In this document: positions 53,056 to 61,701 of the stretch, piece after piece
How the letters are laid out: every line of letters begins with the position of its first letter
How positions within the stretch are numbered: position 1 is the stretch's first letter
Origin: Litorivita pollutaquae
Lineage (GTDB): Bacteria > Pseudomonadota > Alphaproteobacteria > Rhodobacterales > Rhodobacteraceae
Assembly: GCF_003205515.1 (NCBI RefSeq)
Contig: NZ_KZ826482.1
Span: forward strand, 1-64,000
Direction: 5' to 3'
DNA: 64,000 bases
Translations under genes and position numbers: made by a program
The notes under the pieces: generated by a model
The model's input: the letters and a program-made list of their open reading frames with translations, nothing else
The model's database searches: none
What the model was told of the DNA's origin: nothing

Positions 53056-54390
53056 ATGTCCAAGGCCATGAAGATTGCCATTGTCGATGACGAACAAGAT
53101 ATGCGTCAGTCGATTAGCCAATGGCTGGCGCTGTCAGGCTATGACACCGAAACATTCCCGAGCGCCGAAGATGCGCTCAAAGGGTTGGGGGCCGATTACC
53201 CCGGTATCGTGATTTCCGACATCAAGATGCCGGGCATGGATGGCATGCAATTCCTCAAGAAACTTATGGGCACCGACAGCGCACTTCCGGTGATTATGAT
53301 CACCGGTCATGGCGATGTGCCCATCGCGGTCGAGGCCATGCGCATCGGGGCGTTTGATTTTCTGGAAAAACCGTTCAACCCCGACCGGATGACCGAATTG
53401 GCCAAAAAGGCCACCAACGCGCGGCGTCTGGTTCTGGACAACCGTGCACTGCGCCGGGAATTATCGGATGGCGGGCAGCTGATGAAGAAACTCATCGGCG
53501 CCAGCCCCGTGATGGAGCGGCTCAAGGAAGATATTCTCGATCTGGGCCAAGCCGACGGGCATGTCCTGATCGACGGGGAAACCGGCACCGGCAAAACGCT
53601 GATTGCGCATGCGCTGCATGCGGTGGGCGCACGCGCGGGCAAGAAATTCGTGTTGTTGTCCTGCGCGGCGATGGAGGATGAGGCGCTAACCAAACGTCTG
53701 TTCGGACCGATGCTTCCCGAGGATACGACATTGCCGGCCGTTGAAGAAGCGCGCGGCGGGACCTTGGTTCTTGAAGATGTCGAAGCGATGTCAGATGCGG
53801 TGCAAGCCAAATTGCTCAGCTTTATCAATGACGAGGGCACGCCGCCCGAAACCCGCATCGTGGCGATTTGCAACATGCAAGAGCAGGACCGCACTTGCGA
53901 GGATGCGCTGCGCCCTGATCTGTTTTATCGTCTGGCGGCGTTGCGCATCACCGTGCCGCCGCTGCGCCAGCGGGGCGAGGATATCTTGACCCTGTTCACC
54001 CGTCTCTCGGAGCAGTTTTCGGATGAATACGGGTGCCCCGCGCCGCAAGTTACCGCGCAAGAAGCCGCGCAATTGTTGCAAGCCCCATGGCCCGGCAACG
54101 TGCGCCAATTGATCAATGTGGCTGAACGTGCGGTGCTGCAATCGCGGCGCGGGTCGGGGACGATTGCCTCGCTGTTGATGTCGGACCACGACGAGATGCA
54201 GCAGGTGATGACCACCGAAGGCAAGCCTTTGAAGGAATATGTCGAGGCGTTCGAGCGGATGCTCATCGACAACACCATGCGCCGTCACAAAGGTTCGATC
54301 ACCAATGTGATGGAGGAGCTCTGCCTGCCGCGGCGGACGCTCAACGAGAAAATGGCTAAATACGGATTGCAGCGGTCGGATTATTTGTGA
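53056..54390 (+). CDS. DctD-like response regulator lacking the GAFTGA motif
   Basis: A 444-residue response regulator. The receiver has the phospho-Asp in SDIKMPGMDG and ends near residue 120; the AAA+ domain has Walker A GETGTGKT near 174; the Fis-type helix-turn-helix ends the protein (LCLPRRTLNEKMAKYGL). Normal sigma-54 activators have GAFTGA in loop 1; here the stretch is KRLFGPMLPEDTTLPAVEEA, with no GAFTGA, and Walker B is LVLEDVE instead of L-F-L-D-E. Such a protein may act with sigma-70, as NtrC of Rhodobacter capsulatus does. AGTAATC-type upstream site; six bases after the kinase. Confidence 0.8.
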   Translation: MSKAMKIAIVDDEQDMRQSISQWLALSGYDTETFPSAEDALKGLGADYPGIVISDIKMPGMDGMQFLKKLMGTDSALPVIMITGHGDVPIAVEAMRIGAFDFLEKPFNPDRMTELAKKATNARRLVLDNRALRRELSDGGQLMKKLIGASPVMERLKEDILDLGQADGHVLIDGETGTGKTLIAHALHAVGARAGKKFVLLSCAAMEDEALTKRLFGPMLPEDTTLPAVEEARGGTLVLEDVEAMSDAVQAKLLSFINDEGTPPETRIVAICNMQEQDRTCEDALRPDLFYRLAALRITVPPLRQRGEDILTLFTRLSEQFSDEYGCPAPQVTAQEAAQLLQAPWPGNVRQLINVAERAVLQSRRGSGTIASLLMSDHDEMQQVMTTEGKPLKEYVEAFERMLIDNTMRRHKGSITNVMEELCLPRRTLNEKMAKYGLQRSDYL

Positions 54391-54416
54391 CTGCGGCTTT
54401 ATAAGTCCAACATTGA

Positions 54417-54443
54417 AAAGGGCGACCCATCGGGCCGCCCTTT
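54417..54443. terminator. Terminator between dctD-like gene and glycerophosphodiesterase
   Basis: AAAGGGCG at 54417-54424 pairs with CGCCCTTT at 54436-54443, with an inner CCC/GGG pair. It lies between convergent genes and can act in both directions. Confidence 0.75.
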
Positions 54444-54467
54444 GTCATCTGTCCCGTCGGGGCGGGC

Positions 54468-55679
54468 TTAGTTGGTGCCTTTGCCCATGCAGCTGGCGTA
54501 ATAGGTGACGGTCGCCGGCCAATCCGAGAACATGCCCTCGATGCCGACCTCTTGCGCGAGAACATCAAGCACGGTGAAGTAATCGCCATCGGTGTGCAAA
54601 GCGTCCTTGGCGGTTTGGAAATACCACCCGCCGCCATTCGCCAGCGGGCCAGAGCGTTCCAAGGTCCAGGAAATCAACTTGAGACCCGAGGCTTTGGCGG
54701 CTTTAGCGTATTCCGAAGCCTCGATCTTACCATGCGCATCGGTCAGCAACATGTTCATCGACGGCGCAAGATAGTTGACGCCTTGGGCCTTCAACGCGTC
54801 GAAATCCTCTTTCCATGTGGCTTTGTCCTGTTCGTTGAAATCACCGCCAAGCTCGACCAGATAGACCGCCTGTGCGCCAAATTCCGGCGCGTTGTTGATC
54901 CAATACAGCACATCCTCGAGGTTGAAGCTTTGTGCCCAAACGTCGGATGCCGGAATGCCGGCAGCCTTGTATTCGTCGATCATTTTTTGCGCGTAATCGG
55001 CTTGGGTAAAGCCGTCGAACGGCATGTCGACGGCGGGGGTTTTCAGCTCGGGGGTGAATTTTACGCCCAGCTCTTTGAAAAGCGCGATGCTTTCGGCATG
55101 GCTCATCACGGTGCCGGTGGTCGCATAAAGATCGGTGCGCCATCCGGCGGTGCCATCCATATAACCCGCGACATCGGTGGCCGCCGCATTGGCCGCATCC
55201 ATTTTTCCGTTCAAGGTTTTGAACTCGGCCAATGTGATATCCGAGGTGCGGCATTCGGCGGCGGCTTTGGCATCGCCCTGCGCGGGGGTGAAGCCGGTGG
55301 TGCAATCGCCTGCCAGATCCGTGGCAAGGATATTGGTGGTGGTATGTAGATCGTTTTGCGCATGGCGGCAGACCAACTCTTTGTCCGCTGTGAACGCCAC
55401 GTCACATTCCACGATCCCTGCGCCCATCAAGGCCGCTGCGCGATAGCTTTGCGCGGTATGTTCAGGGAACATCAGCGCCGCACCGCGGTGACCGATGGAA
55501 AAATCGCTGCGCACCGGCTCCATGTCCGAGCAGGACGCGAGTTTATCCTTGAGCGGGCCATCGGTCATTTGCGAGATAAGATAAGCAGGGCGGGGGCCCA
55601 ATTCGATCCGGTCGGCAAAGGCCGGCGCAGCAAGGGTCAGGGCGAGTGCGCCAAAGGCGCAAGAAGATTTGAGCAGCAT
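54468..55679 (-). CDS. Glycerophosphodiester phosphodiesterase, periplasmic
   Basis: A 403-residue enzyme with a Sec signal (MLLKSSCAFGALALTLAAPA), so secreted to the periplasm. The GDPD barrel shows SIGHRGAALMFPEHT, with the HR active-site pair near residue 59, VECDVAF with the metal ligands, and a long insert; it ends in YYASCMGKGTN. It hydrolyses glycerophosphodiesters to glycerol-3-phosphate for uptake. The start at 55679 is set by the signal peptide. Confidence 0.85.
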   Translation of the reverse strand: MLLKSSCAFGALALTLAAPAFADRIELGPRPAYLISQMTDGPLKDKLASCSDMEPVRSDFSIGHRGAALMFPEHTAQSYRAAALMGAGIVECDVAFTADKELVCRHAQNDLHTTTNILATDLAGDCTTGFTPAQGDAKAAAECRTSDITLAEFKTLNGKMDAANAAATDVAGYMDGTAGWRTDLYATTGTVMSHAESIALFKELGVKFTPELKTPAVDMPFDGFTQADYAQKMIDEYKAAGIPASDVWAQSFNLEDVLYWINNAPEFGAQAVYLVELGGDFNEQDKATWKEDFDALKAQGVNYLAPSMNMLLTDAHGKIEASEYAKAAKASGLKLISWTLERSGPLANGGGWYFQTAKDALHTDGDYFTVLDVLAQEVGIEGMFSDWPATVTYYASCMGKGTN

Positions 55680-56247
55680 AACGTTGTCCTGTTGATAGGC
55701 GGTTGGGTCAACCTTGACTGCCTGCTGTGCATGACATTTCCGCGACAACCAGATGACCGCCGCACGAAGCCTTGGTGACGTCACCATGACAGTAAAGCGC
55801 GACGTCGGCGGTGATTTCCGCCCCGAAACAAACTTTCCCTGTGGATAACCCCGGCTTTTTGGGATTGTCTTTGCATCTTCGAAAGCCTTATGGTGCAAGA
55901 ACGGTATTGGCTCCTATGAGGGGCCACCGCATGAGTTTCGCTATTTGGCTGGATGCGGGGGCATTCCCCGCGCCGCTGAATAGACCGATTGGACGACTTA
56001 GGTTGTCAGTAGAGATGCCCGCCACCCGCCCAATAGGCCGGTGCTCCGGGTGATGAATGGGCGCCCGCACGATCAAACGAGGCAGGCGTCGGAGAAGAAC
56101 CGCGATGAAGCGCGCGACACAGCAGTATGTTGGAGCAGGGGCCCTTTCGGGCAGACCCTGCCGCGCGCCTACATCCCCTGATAGACACCGTAGGCAAGGT
56201 CTCGCTCCCCCGGGAGGGCGGCCTTCGTTTGCGTGCAAACGGAAAAC
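55680..56247. promoter_or_regulatory. Long leader of rne and divergent promoter region
   Basis: About 570 bases with no gene. TTGTCT and TTATGG near 55865-55893, about 17 bases apart, form a possible sigma-70 promoter for rne, leaving a leader of about 350 bases. RNase E genes often have long leaders that the enzyme itself cuts for autoregulation, so that role is likely here. Confidence 0.5.
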
Positions 56248-59148
56248 ATGGCTAAGAAAATGCTCATCGATGCCACCCACGTGGAAGAGACCCGCGTCGT
56301 GGTGGTGGACGGAAACAAGGTTGAGGAGTTCGACTTTGAATCCGAAAACCGGCGCCAGCTTGCTGGCAATATTTATCTCGCAAAAGTAACGCGCGTCGAA
56401 CCCTCGCTTCAGGCGGCGTTCGTGGATTATGGCGGCAACCGGCACGGGTTCCTCGCCTTTTCGGAAATCCACCCGGATTACTACCAGATCCCCATCGCGG
56501 ACCGTGAGGCCCTGATGGAGGAAGAGCGCGCCTATGCCGAAGCGCAAAGCGCCCGCGAAGAGGACGACGAAAAACCCAAACGTGGCCGTCGCCGTCGCAG
56601 CCGCTCTAAAGCATCAGAGGCACAAAGCGACGATGCCATCGCGACCAAAGAGGTCGATGCACAGACATCCGCAGACGGCGTGTCCGGCATGGAGACGATC
56701 AATCTCGATGAGGACACACCGCATGTCGACGTGCCCGAAGGCACATCGCCGATGGAAACGGTCGCCGAAACTCCGGTAGAAGAACCGGCAGAAGAGGCGA
56801 GCACCGACAGTGCCGATCATGGTGGTGCCGATCATGATGAGGATCACAGCAGCGAGGACGACACCGAGGCCAAGGCAGCCGATGCCGCCGACAAAGACGC
56901 CAGCATCGAATCCGTGGCCGACGAAGACGACAGCGAAGACATTCGCCCCCCGCGCAAACCCCGCGCACGCCGTTACAAAATCCAAGAAGTGATCAAAGTG
57001 CGCCAAATTCTTTTGGTGCAGGTCGTCAAGGAAGAGCGTGGCAACAAAGGTGCGGCGCTGACCACATATCTGTCGCTGGCGGGCCGCTATTGCGTGCTCA
57101 TGCCCAACACCGCGCGCGGTGGCGGCATCAGCCGGAAAATCACCTCTGCCGACGACCGCAAAAAGCTCAAAGAAATCGCGCAAGAGATCGATGTGCCCAA
57201 GGGCGCGGGTTTGATCGTGCGCACGGCAGGGGCCAAACGCACCAAATCCGAGATCAAGCGTGATTACGAATATTTGCAACGGATGTGGGAACAGATCCGC
57301 GCATTGACGCTTAAATCCATCGCGCCTGCGAAGATTTACGAAGAAGGCGATTTGATCAAACGCTCGATCCGCGACCTGTATAACCGCGAGATCGACGAAG
57401 TGTTTGTCGAGGGCGAGCGCGGCTATCGCATTGCCAAGGACTTCATGAAAATGATCATGCCGTCCCACGCCAAAAACGTGAAACGCTATGAGGATAGCCT
57501 GCCGCTTTTTGCGCGCTATCAGGTGGAAAGCTACCTCAGCTCGATGTTCAACCCGACGGTGCAATTGAAATCCGGCGGATATATCGTCATCGACGTGACC
57601 GAAGCACTTGTTGCGATCGACGTGAACTCTGGCCGTGCTACCAAAGAAGGCTCGATCGAGGACACCGCGACCAAAACCAACCTCGAAGCCGCCGAAGAAG
57701 TGGCGCGGCAATTGCGCTTGCGTGACCTTGCCGGTTTGATCGTGATCGATTTCATTGACATGGACGAACGGCGCAACAATGCCGCCGTTGAAAAACGCAT
57801 GAAGGACAAGTTGAAAACCGACCGTGCCCGTATTCAGGTCGGCCGGATTTCCGGTTTTGGCCTTATGGAGATGAGCCGTCAACGTTTGCGCCCCGGCATG
57901 ATCGAGGCCACGACACAGCCATGCCCCTCGTGCCACGGCACCGGTTTGATCCGTTCGGATGACAACCTCGCCTTGTCGATCCTGCGCCAGATCGAAGAAG
58001 AAGGCACGCGCCGCCGCACCCGTGAGGTTTTGGTCAAATGCCCTGTTGGCATTGCCAATTTCTTGATGAACCACAAGCGCGAGCATGTGGCGCAAATCGA
58101 AGGCCGCTATGGCATGTCTGTACGGGTCGAAGGCGATCCGATGCTGATCTCGCCGGATTTCAGCATCGAGAAGTTTAAAACCGCAACCCGCGTTGTTGCC
58201 GAAGCGACTGCGCCGGTGGTCTCGGTTGATAATTCCTTGATGGACCAGATCGACGAAGACGCCGCTGCCGAAGCCGATGAGGCCGAGGCCCGCGAATTGG
58301 CCGCAGAAGCAGAGGCCGAAGCCAGCGAAGCGGCGCGCGGTGCATCTGACCCGGCGGCGGGAGACACGGACAGCGAAGAGCGTCCGAAGAAACGGCGCCG
58401 TCGGCGTCGGCGTCGGTCCAAGAACGGCAACGGTGAGAACGCCGAGAACGGCGGCGACAACAGCTCCGAAGAGCAGCGCGCAGAGGCCGCGCCTACAGAG
58501 GACACAGACGCGCCGCAAACTGCTGAAAGCGTAGAACCCGAGGCCGACGCCGCAGCGCAGACCAAAGCAGACACGCTTGACGAGACCCCCAAGCCGAAGC
58601 GCACGCGCCGTCCGCGTAAAAAGCCCGAAGCCGCAGCAGAGGTTCCGGAAGATGCCGAGGGTCAAGCGACCTCGGCCGTGGCAGAGGCACCCGCCGAGGC
58701 CACGCCCGAGGTCGAGGCCGAAAAGCCCAAACGCCGCACGCGCACCCGTAAGCCAAAGGCGGCAGCCGCAGACGCAGCGCCGGTAGAGACGCCTGAAGTT
58801 GCGGCCGAAGGCGAGCCTGCGGCAGAGGAAAAGCCTAAGCCCAAACGCCGTTCGCGTGCCAAGAAGAAACCGGAAGCGGTGGCCGATGCCACGGTGGCCG
58901 CCCCGGCGCCCGAGGCCGTGAAGGCAGAGGCTCCGAAGGCGGAGGCGACGCCGGAGGTTGCTGATCAGGCCACAGCCAAGGATGAAACGCCGGCGCCGGT
59001 GGTGCCAGAGACCGTGCCAGAGCCTGCACCTATCGCGGAACCTGCACCTGCACCTGTCGCAGAACCGGCGGCGGTGACCACAGACACCGAGGCCGAAGAG
59101 GGCACAAGCAAGCCCAAGCGTAAAGGCTGGTGGTCCTTGGGCCGCTAA
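56248..59148 (+). CDS. rne: Ribonuclease E
   Basis: A 966-residue endoribonuclease, the organiser of the RNA degradosome. The S1 domain begins AKKMLIDATHVEETRVVVVD and is split by an insert of about 140 acidic and basic residues (100-242) before resuming at RYKIQEVIKVRQILLVQVVK. The RNase H-like and DNase I-like domains contain IVIDVTEALVAIDVNSG and VIDFIDMD, and CPSCHGTG (zinc link) near residue 560. The C-terminal 300 residues are acidic with Arg-Lys clusters such as PKKRRRRRRRRS, likely RNA and protein binding. ATG 56248; upstream GTG 56233 is less likely. Confidence 0.93.
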   Translation: MAKKMLIDATHVEETRVVVVDGNKVEEFDFESENRRQLAGNIYLAKVTRVEPSLQAAFVDYGGNRHGFLAFSEIHPDYYQIPIADREALMEEERAYAEAQSAREEDDEKPKRGRRRRSRSKASEAQSDDAIATKEVDAQTSADGVSGMETINLDEDTPHVDVPEGTSPMETVAETPVEEPAEEASTDSADHGGADHDEDHSSEDDTEAKAADAADKDASIESVADEDDSEDIRPPRKPRARRYKIQEVIKVRQILLVQVVKEERGNKGAALTTYLSLAGRYCVLMPNTARGGGISRKITSADDRKKLKEIAQEIDVPKGAGLIVRTAGAKRTKSEIKRDYEYLQRMWEQIRALTLKSIAPAKIYEEGDLIKRSIRDLYNREIDEVFVEGERGYRIAKDFMKMIMPSHAKNVKRYEDSLPLFARYQVESYLSSMFNPTVQLKSGGYIVIDVTEALVAIDVNSGRATKEGSIEDTATKTNLEAAEEVARQLRLRDLAGLIVIDFIDMDERRNNAAVEKRMKDKLKTDRARIQVGRISGFGLMEMSRQRLRPGMIEATTQPCPSCHGTGLIRSDDNLALSILRQIEEEGTRRRTREVLVKCPVGIANFLMNHKREHVAQIEGRYGMSVRVEGDPMLISPDFSIEKFKTATRVVAEATAPVVSVDNSLMDQIDEDAAAEADEAEARELAAEAEAEASEAARGASDPAAGDTDSEERPKKRRRRRRRRSKNGNGENAENGGDNSSEEQRAEAAPTEDTDAPQTAESVEPEADAAAQTKADTLDETPKPKRTRRPRKKPEAAAEVPEDAEGQATSAVAEAPAEATPEVEAEKPKRRTRTRKPKAAAADAAPVETPEVAAEGEPAAEEKPKPKRRSRAKKKPEAVADATVAAPAPEAVKAEAPKAEATPEVADQATAKDETPAPVVPETVPEPAPIAEPAPAPVAEPAAVTTDTEAEEGTSKPKRKGWWSLGR

Positions 59149-59165
59149 GGCCGCGCAAGACCAAC

Positions 59166-59206
59166 AAAAACCGCCGCATGGGTTTTCCACGCGGCGGTTT
59201 TTTTAT
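59166..59206 (+). terminator. rne terminator
   Basis: AAAACCGCCGCATGG and CCACGCGGCGGTTTTTTTA form a strong hairpin directly after the rne stop, with a run of seven T. Confidence 0.88.
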
Positions 59207-59285
59207 GCGGTTTCATATTAAGACCGTCTTGTTGAGACAGCCTTGCGGCATCCGAATGTCACCGATTGCGTAGATGAGGTCGCGC

Positions 59286-59516
59286 CTATCGGCGGCGGAT
59301 CACATAGACCTGTGCGCCGCCATCGATCTGGGTCATCTCGATCATGTCATGCCCCGCCTCGGCGCAAAAATGCGGCAAATCAATCACCGCGACGGGATCA
59401 TCCGCCGTGATCCGCAAAACGGCCCCGACGGGCATGCCTAATAACGCTTTACGCGCTCGTAAAACCGGCAGCGGGCACATCAATCCGCGGGCATCAATGT
59501 CTGTCACGTCGTTCAT
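59286..59516 (-). CDS. TusA family sulfurtransferase
   Basis: A 76-residue sulfur carrier with the signature CPLPVLRARKAL (motif C-P-x-P) near residue 12, the cysteine carrying the persulfide. This family serves tRNA thiolation or sulfur oxidation. Here neither pathway is adjacent, so the role is open. The start at 59516 preserves the family N-terminus. Confidence 0.85.
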   Translation of the reverse strand: MNDVTDIDARGLMCPLPVLRARKALLGMPVGAVLRITADDPVAVIDLPHFCAEAGHDMIEMTQIDGGAQVYVIRRR

Positions 59517-59608
59517 GGCCCGTCGATACGCCGCATGTTTCAGCCTGTCCACAATGTTGTGACAATCAGGCGCGTGACGCCGGGCGCGCGGGCCGGTATG
59601 CCTGTGCC

Positions 59609-60361
59609 ATGATCGGATTCGACTTTATTGATGCGGGACTATTGCCCGCCATGTTCGTGGCGCTGGCCGGAGGCTTGATCTCTTTCCTCAGCCCTTGTGT
59701 CTTGCCCATTGTGCCCCCCTATCTGGCCTATATGAGCGGGATTTCCATGGGCGAGCTGCAATCGGGTGACGCGCGCCGCCGCAGCGTCATGCTGCCAGCT
59801 TTGTTCTTCGTGCTTGGCCTGTCGACCGTGTTTTTGTTTTTGGGGTTCACGGCCTCGCTTATCGGCGCGATGTTTTTGCAATTCCAAGGTTGGTTCAACA
59901 CCGTCGCGGGCATTCTTGTGATGATCTTCGGTGCGCATTTCGTTGGCGTCTACCGGATCGGGTTTCTCGACCGCGAAGCCCGGATGGACGCCGGTGACCA
60001 AGGGGGATCCGCCTTCGGGGCCTATATCCTTGGCCTTGCGTTTGCCTTTGGTTGGACCCCCTGCATCGGCCCGCAATTGGGGGCGATCCTGTCGCTGGCG
60101 GCGCAAGAAAGCTCTGTCGCGCGCGGCACGCTGTTGCTGGCGGTGTATGCGATTGGGCTTGGTGTTCCGTTCTTGGTGGTGGCGGCGTTCCTGCCGCGGC
60201 TCACCGGCACACTGACGTGGATGAAACGTCATATGGCGCAGATCGAACGGGTCATGGGATTGCTGCTCTGGACCATTGGCTTGCTGATGCTGACTGGCGG
60301 GTTCTCGGCCTTTTCCTTCTGGCTTCTCGAACATTTCCCCGCCCTCGCAACGCTTGGATAA
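59609..60361 (+). CDS. ccdA: CcdA-like cytochrome c biogenesis protein
   Basis: A 250-residue membrane protein of the DsbD/CcdA type, passing reducing power across the membrane to apocytochrome c. It has six predicted helices, with the conserved cysteine pair in LSPCVLPIVPPYLAYM and GWTPCIGPQLGAILSLA. The ATG at 59609 starts a hydrophobic helix. It is divergent from tusA. Confidence 0.9.
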   Translation: MIGFDFIDAGLLPAMFVALAGGLISFLSPCVLPIVPPYLAYMSGISMGELQSGDARRRSVMLPALFFVLGLSTVFLFLGFTASLIGAMFLQFQGWFNTVAGILVMIFGAHFVGVYRIGFLDREARMDAGDQGGSAFGAYILGLAFAFGWTPCIGPQLGAILSLAAQESSVARGTLLLAVYAIGLGVPFLVVAAFLPRLTGTLTWMKRHMAQIERVMGLLLWTIGLLMLTGGFSAFSFWLLEHFPALATLG

Positions 60362-60414
60362 ATCCTTACTCTTGCCCCTTTTTCTGGATATGATCGCGGG
60401 CAAGGGGCACGGGT

Positions 60415-61701
60415 ATGCGCGACAATAAATCCAGCGATCAAACACAGGACGTCCGGCGGCGGCGGGTGTTTTACATTCCGGGCTATGATCCGATTCACCC
60501 GCGCCGATACCGCGAATTATATCGCAAAGAAGGCGCAGCGCAGGCCGCGATCAACGGTTATGCCCTCGCCCTTAGTCCCAAATCCACCAAGGGCGGGCCT
60601 TATGGCTGGCACGTTCGCGGCGAGATCGGCGCGCCGGTCGAAACCGATGTCGAGGTGTTGGTCTGGTCCGATATCGTGCGCGACAGCATGTCCAATTCGA
60701 TTCTTGCAACCTATTTGCAATTGATCCGCACGGCGTGGGCCTATATCGGCACCGGCGCGCTGTGGCGGTTGATGCGCCTGCGCAAGGGGCCGGTGATTGC
60801 GGCGCTTTACCCGGTTTTGTTTTTGATCGCACAGCTTTTGATGGCGCTGCTTGTGGGTGCAGCGGTGACGACAGGCACCGGATTTCTCGGCGGCCTTGCA
60901 GAACGCGCGCTTTACCCGGCGCGACCGTTCACACCGCTGTTCTATCCGATACTCTTGATGTCTCTTGGTTTGGGCGGCCTCGCGGCCTGGGCTGTACTGG
61001 ATTGGTTCAAACGCAAGGATGGCAAATTTTTCGCCTATTACCTCATGCATGATTACGCTTATTCCGCGCGCTCTGGCGGGGCAAATCCGCCCGCGCTTGA
61101 AACGCGTATGGCACAGTTCGGGGATCGCATTGCCGCCGCCCTGACCGAGGATTTCGACGAGGTGCTGGTGGTTGGGCATAGCTCTGGTGCGCATCTGGCG
61201 GTGTCGATCCTCGCGGATTTGATCCGTGCGGGCAGGGTGCCGGCGCCGGGGCCGGCCTTGGCGTTCCTGTCATTGGGGCAGGTGGTGCCGATGGTGTCTT
61301 TTCTGCCGCATGCAGATCGGTTGCGCGCCGATCTTCATGACCTGTCGCTCAGCGACGCACTTACATGGGTCGATGTCACCGCACCGGGCGATGGGTGTGC
61401 CTTTGCGCTTTGTGATCCGGTTCATGTCAGCGGTGTCGCGCCGGCGAGAAAAAAATGGCCTCTGGTGGTTTCGGCCGCCTTTACCCAAACGTTGAAACCC
61501 GAAACATGGAAGGCGCTACGTTGGCGGTTTTTCCGGCTGCATTTTCAATACTTATGTGCCTTCGATGCGCCGGGCGATTACGATTATTTTCAAATCACCG
61601 CTGGGCCGATGACCTTGGCCGAACGCTACAAAGGCCGTGCGCCCTCCAAAAGCCGCATCGAAACACCGGTGAACAAATTCACTTCGCGGAGCGTGTCATG
61701 A
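60415..61701 (+). CDS. Membrane-associated alpha/beta-hydrolase-like protein, unknown function
   Basis: A 428-residue protein. It has an N-terminal cytoplasmic part with RRRVFYIPGYDPIHPRRYRE, two membrane helices near 130-190 (VIAALYPVLFLIAQLLMALLV and LLMSLGLGGLAAWAVL), then a hydrolase fold with the nucleophile elbow GHSSGAH near residue 258. A PGYDP start is typical of Rhodobacterales hypothetical lipases of this type. The substrate is unknown. Its stop overlaps the P450 start by four bases (ATGA), which ties the two genes together; they may act on the same lipid or hydrocarbon. Confidence 0.65.
   Translation: MRDNKSSDQTQDVRRRRVFYIPGYDPIHPRRYRELYRKEGAAQAAINGYALALSPKSTKGGPYGWHVRGEIGAPVETDVEVLVWSDIVRDSMSNSILATYLQLIRTAWAYIGTGALWRLMRLRKGPVIAALYPVLFLIAQLLMALLVGAAVTTGTGFLGGLAERALYPARPFTPLFYPILLMSLGLGGLAAWAVLDWFKRKDGKFFAYYLMHDYAYSARSGGANPPALETRMAQFGDRIAAALTEDFDEVLVVGHSSGAHLAVSILADLIRAGRVPAPGPALAFLSLGQVVPMVSFLPHADRLRADLHDLSLSDALTWVDVTAPGDGCAFALCDPVHVSGVAPARKKWPLVVSAAFTQTLKPETWKALRWRFFRLHFQYLCAFDAPGDYDYFQITAGPMTLAERYKGRAPSKSRIETPVNKFTSRSVS

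Noticed and set aside
56614-59190. 858-residue minus-strand frame across rne
   Set aside because: Antisense to the acidic RNase E tail, where GAG/GCC codon use leaves the reverse frame open.
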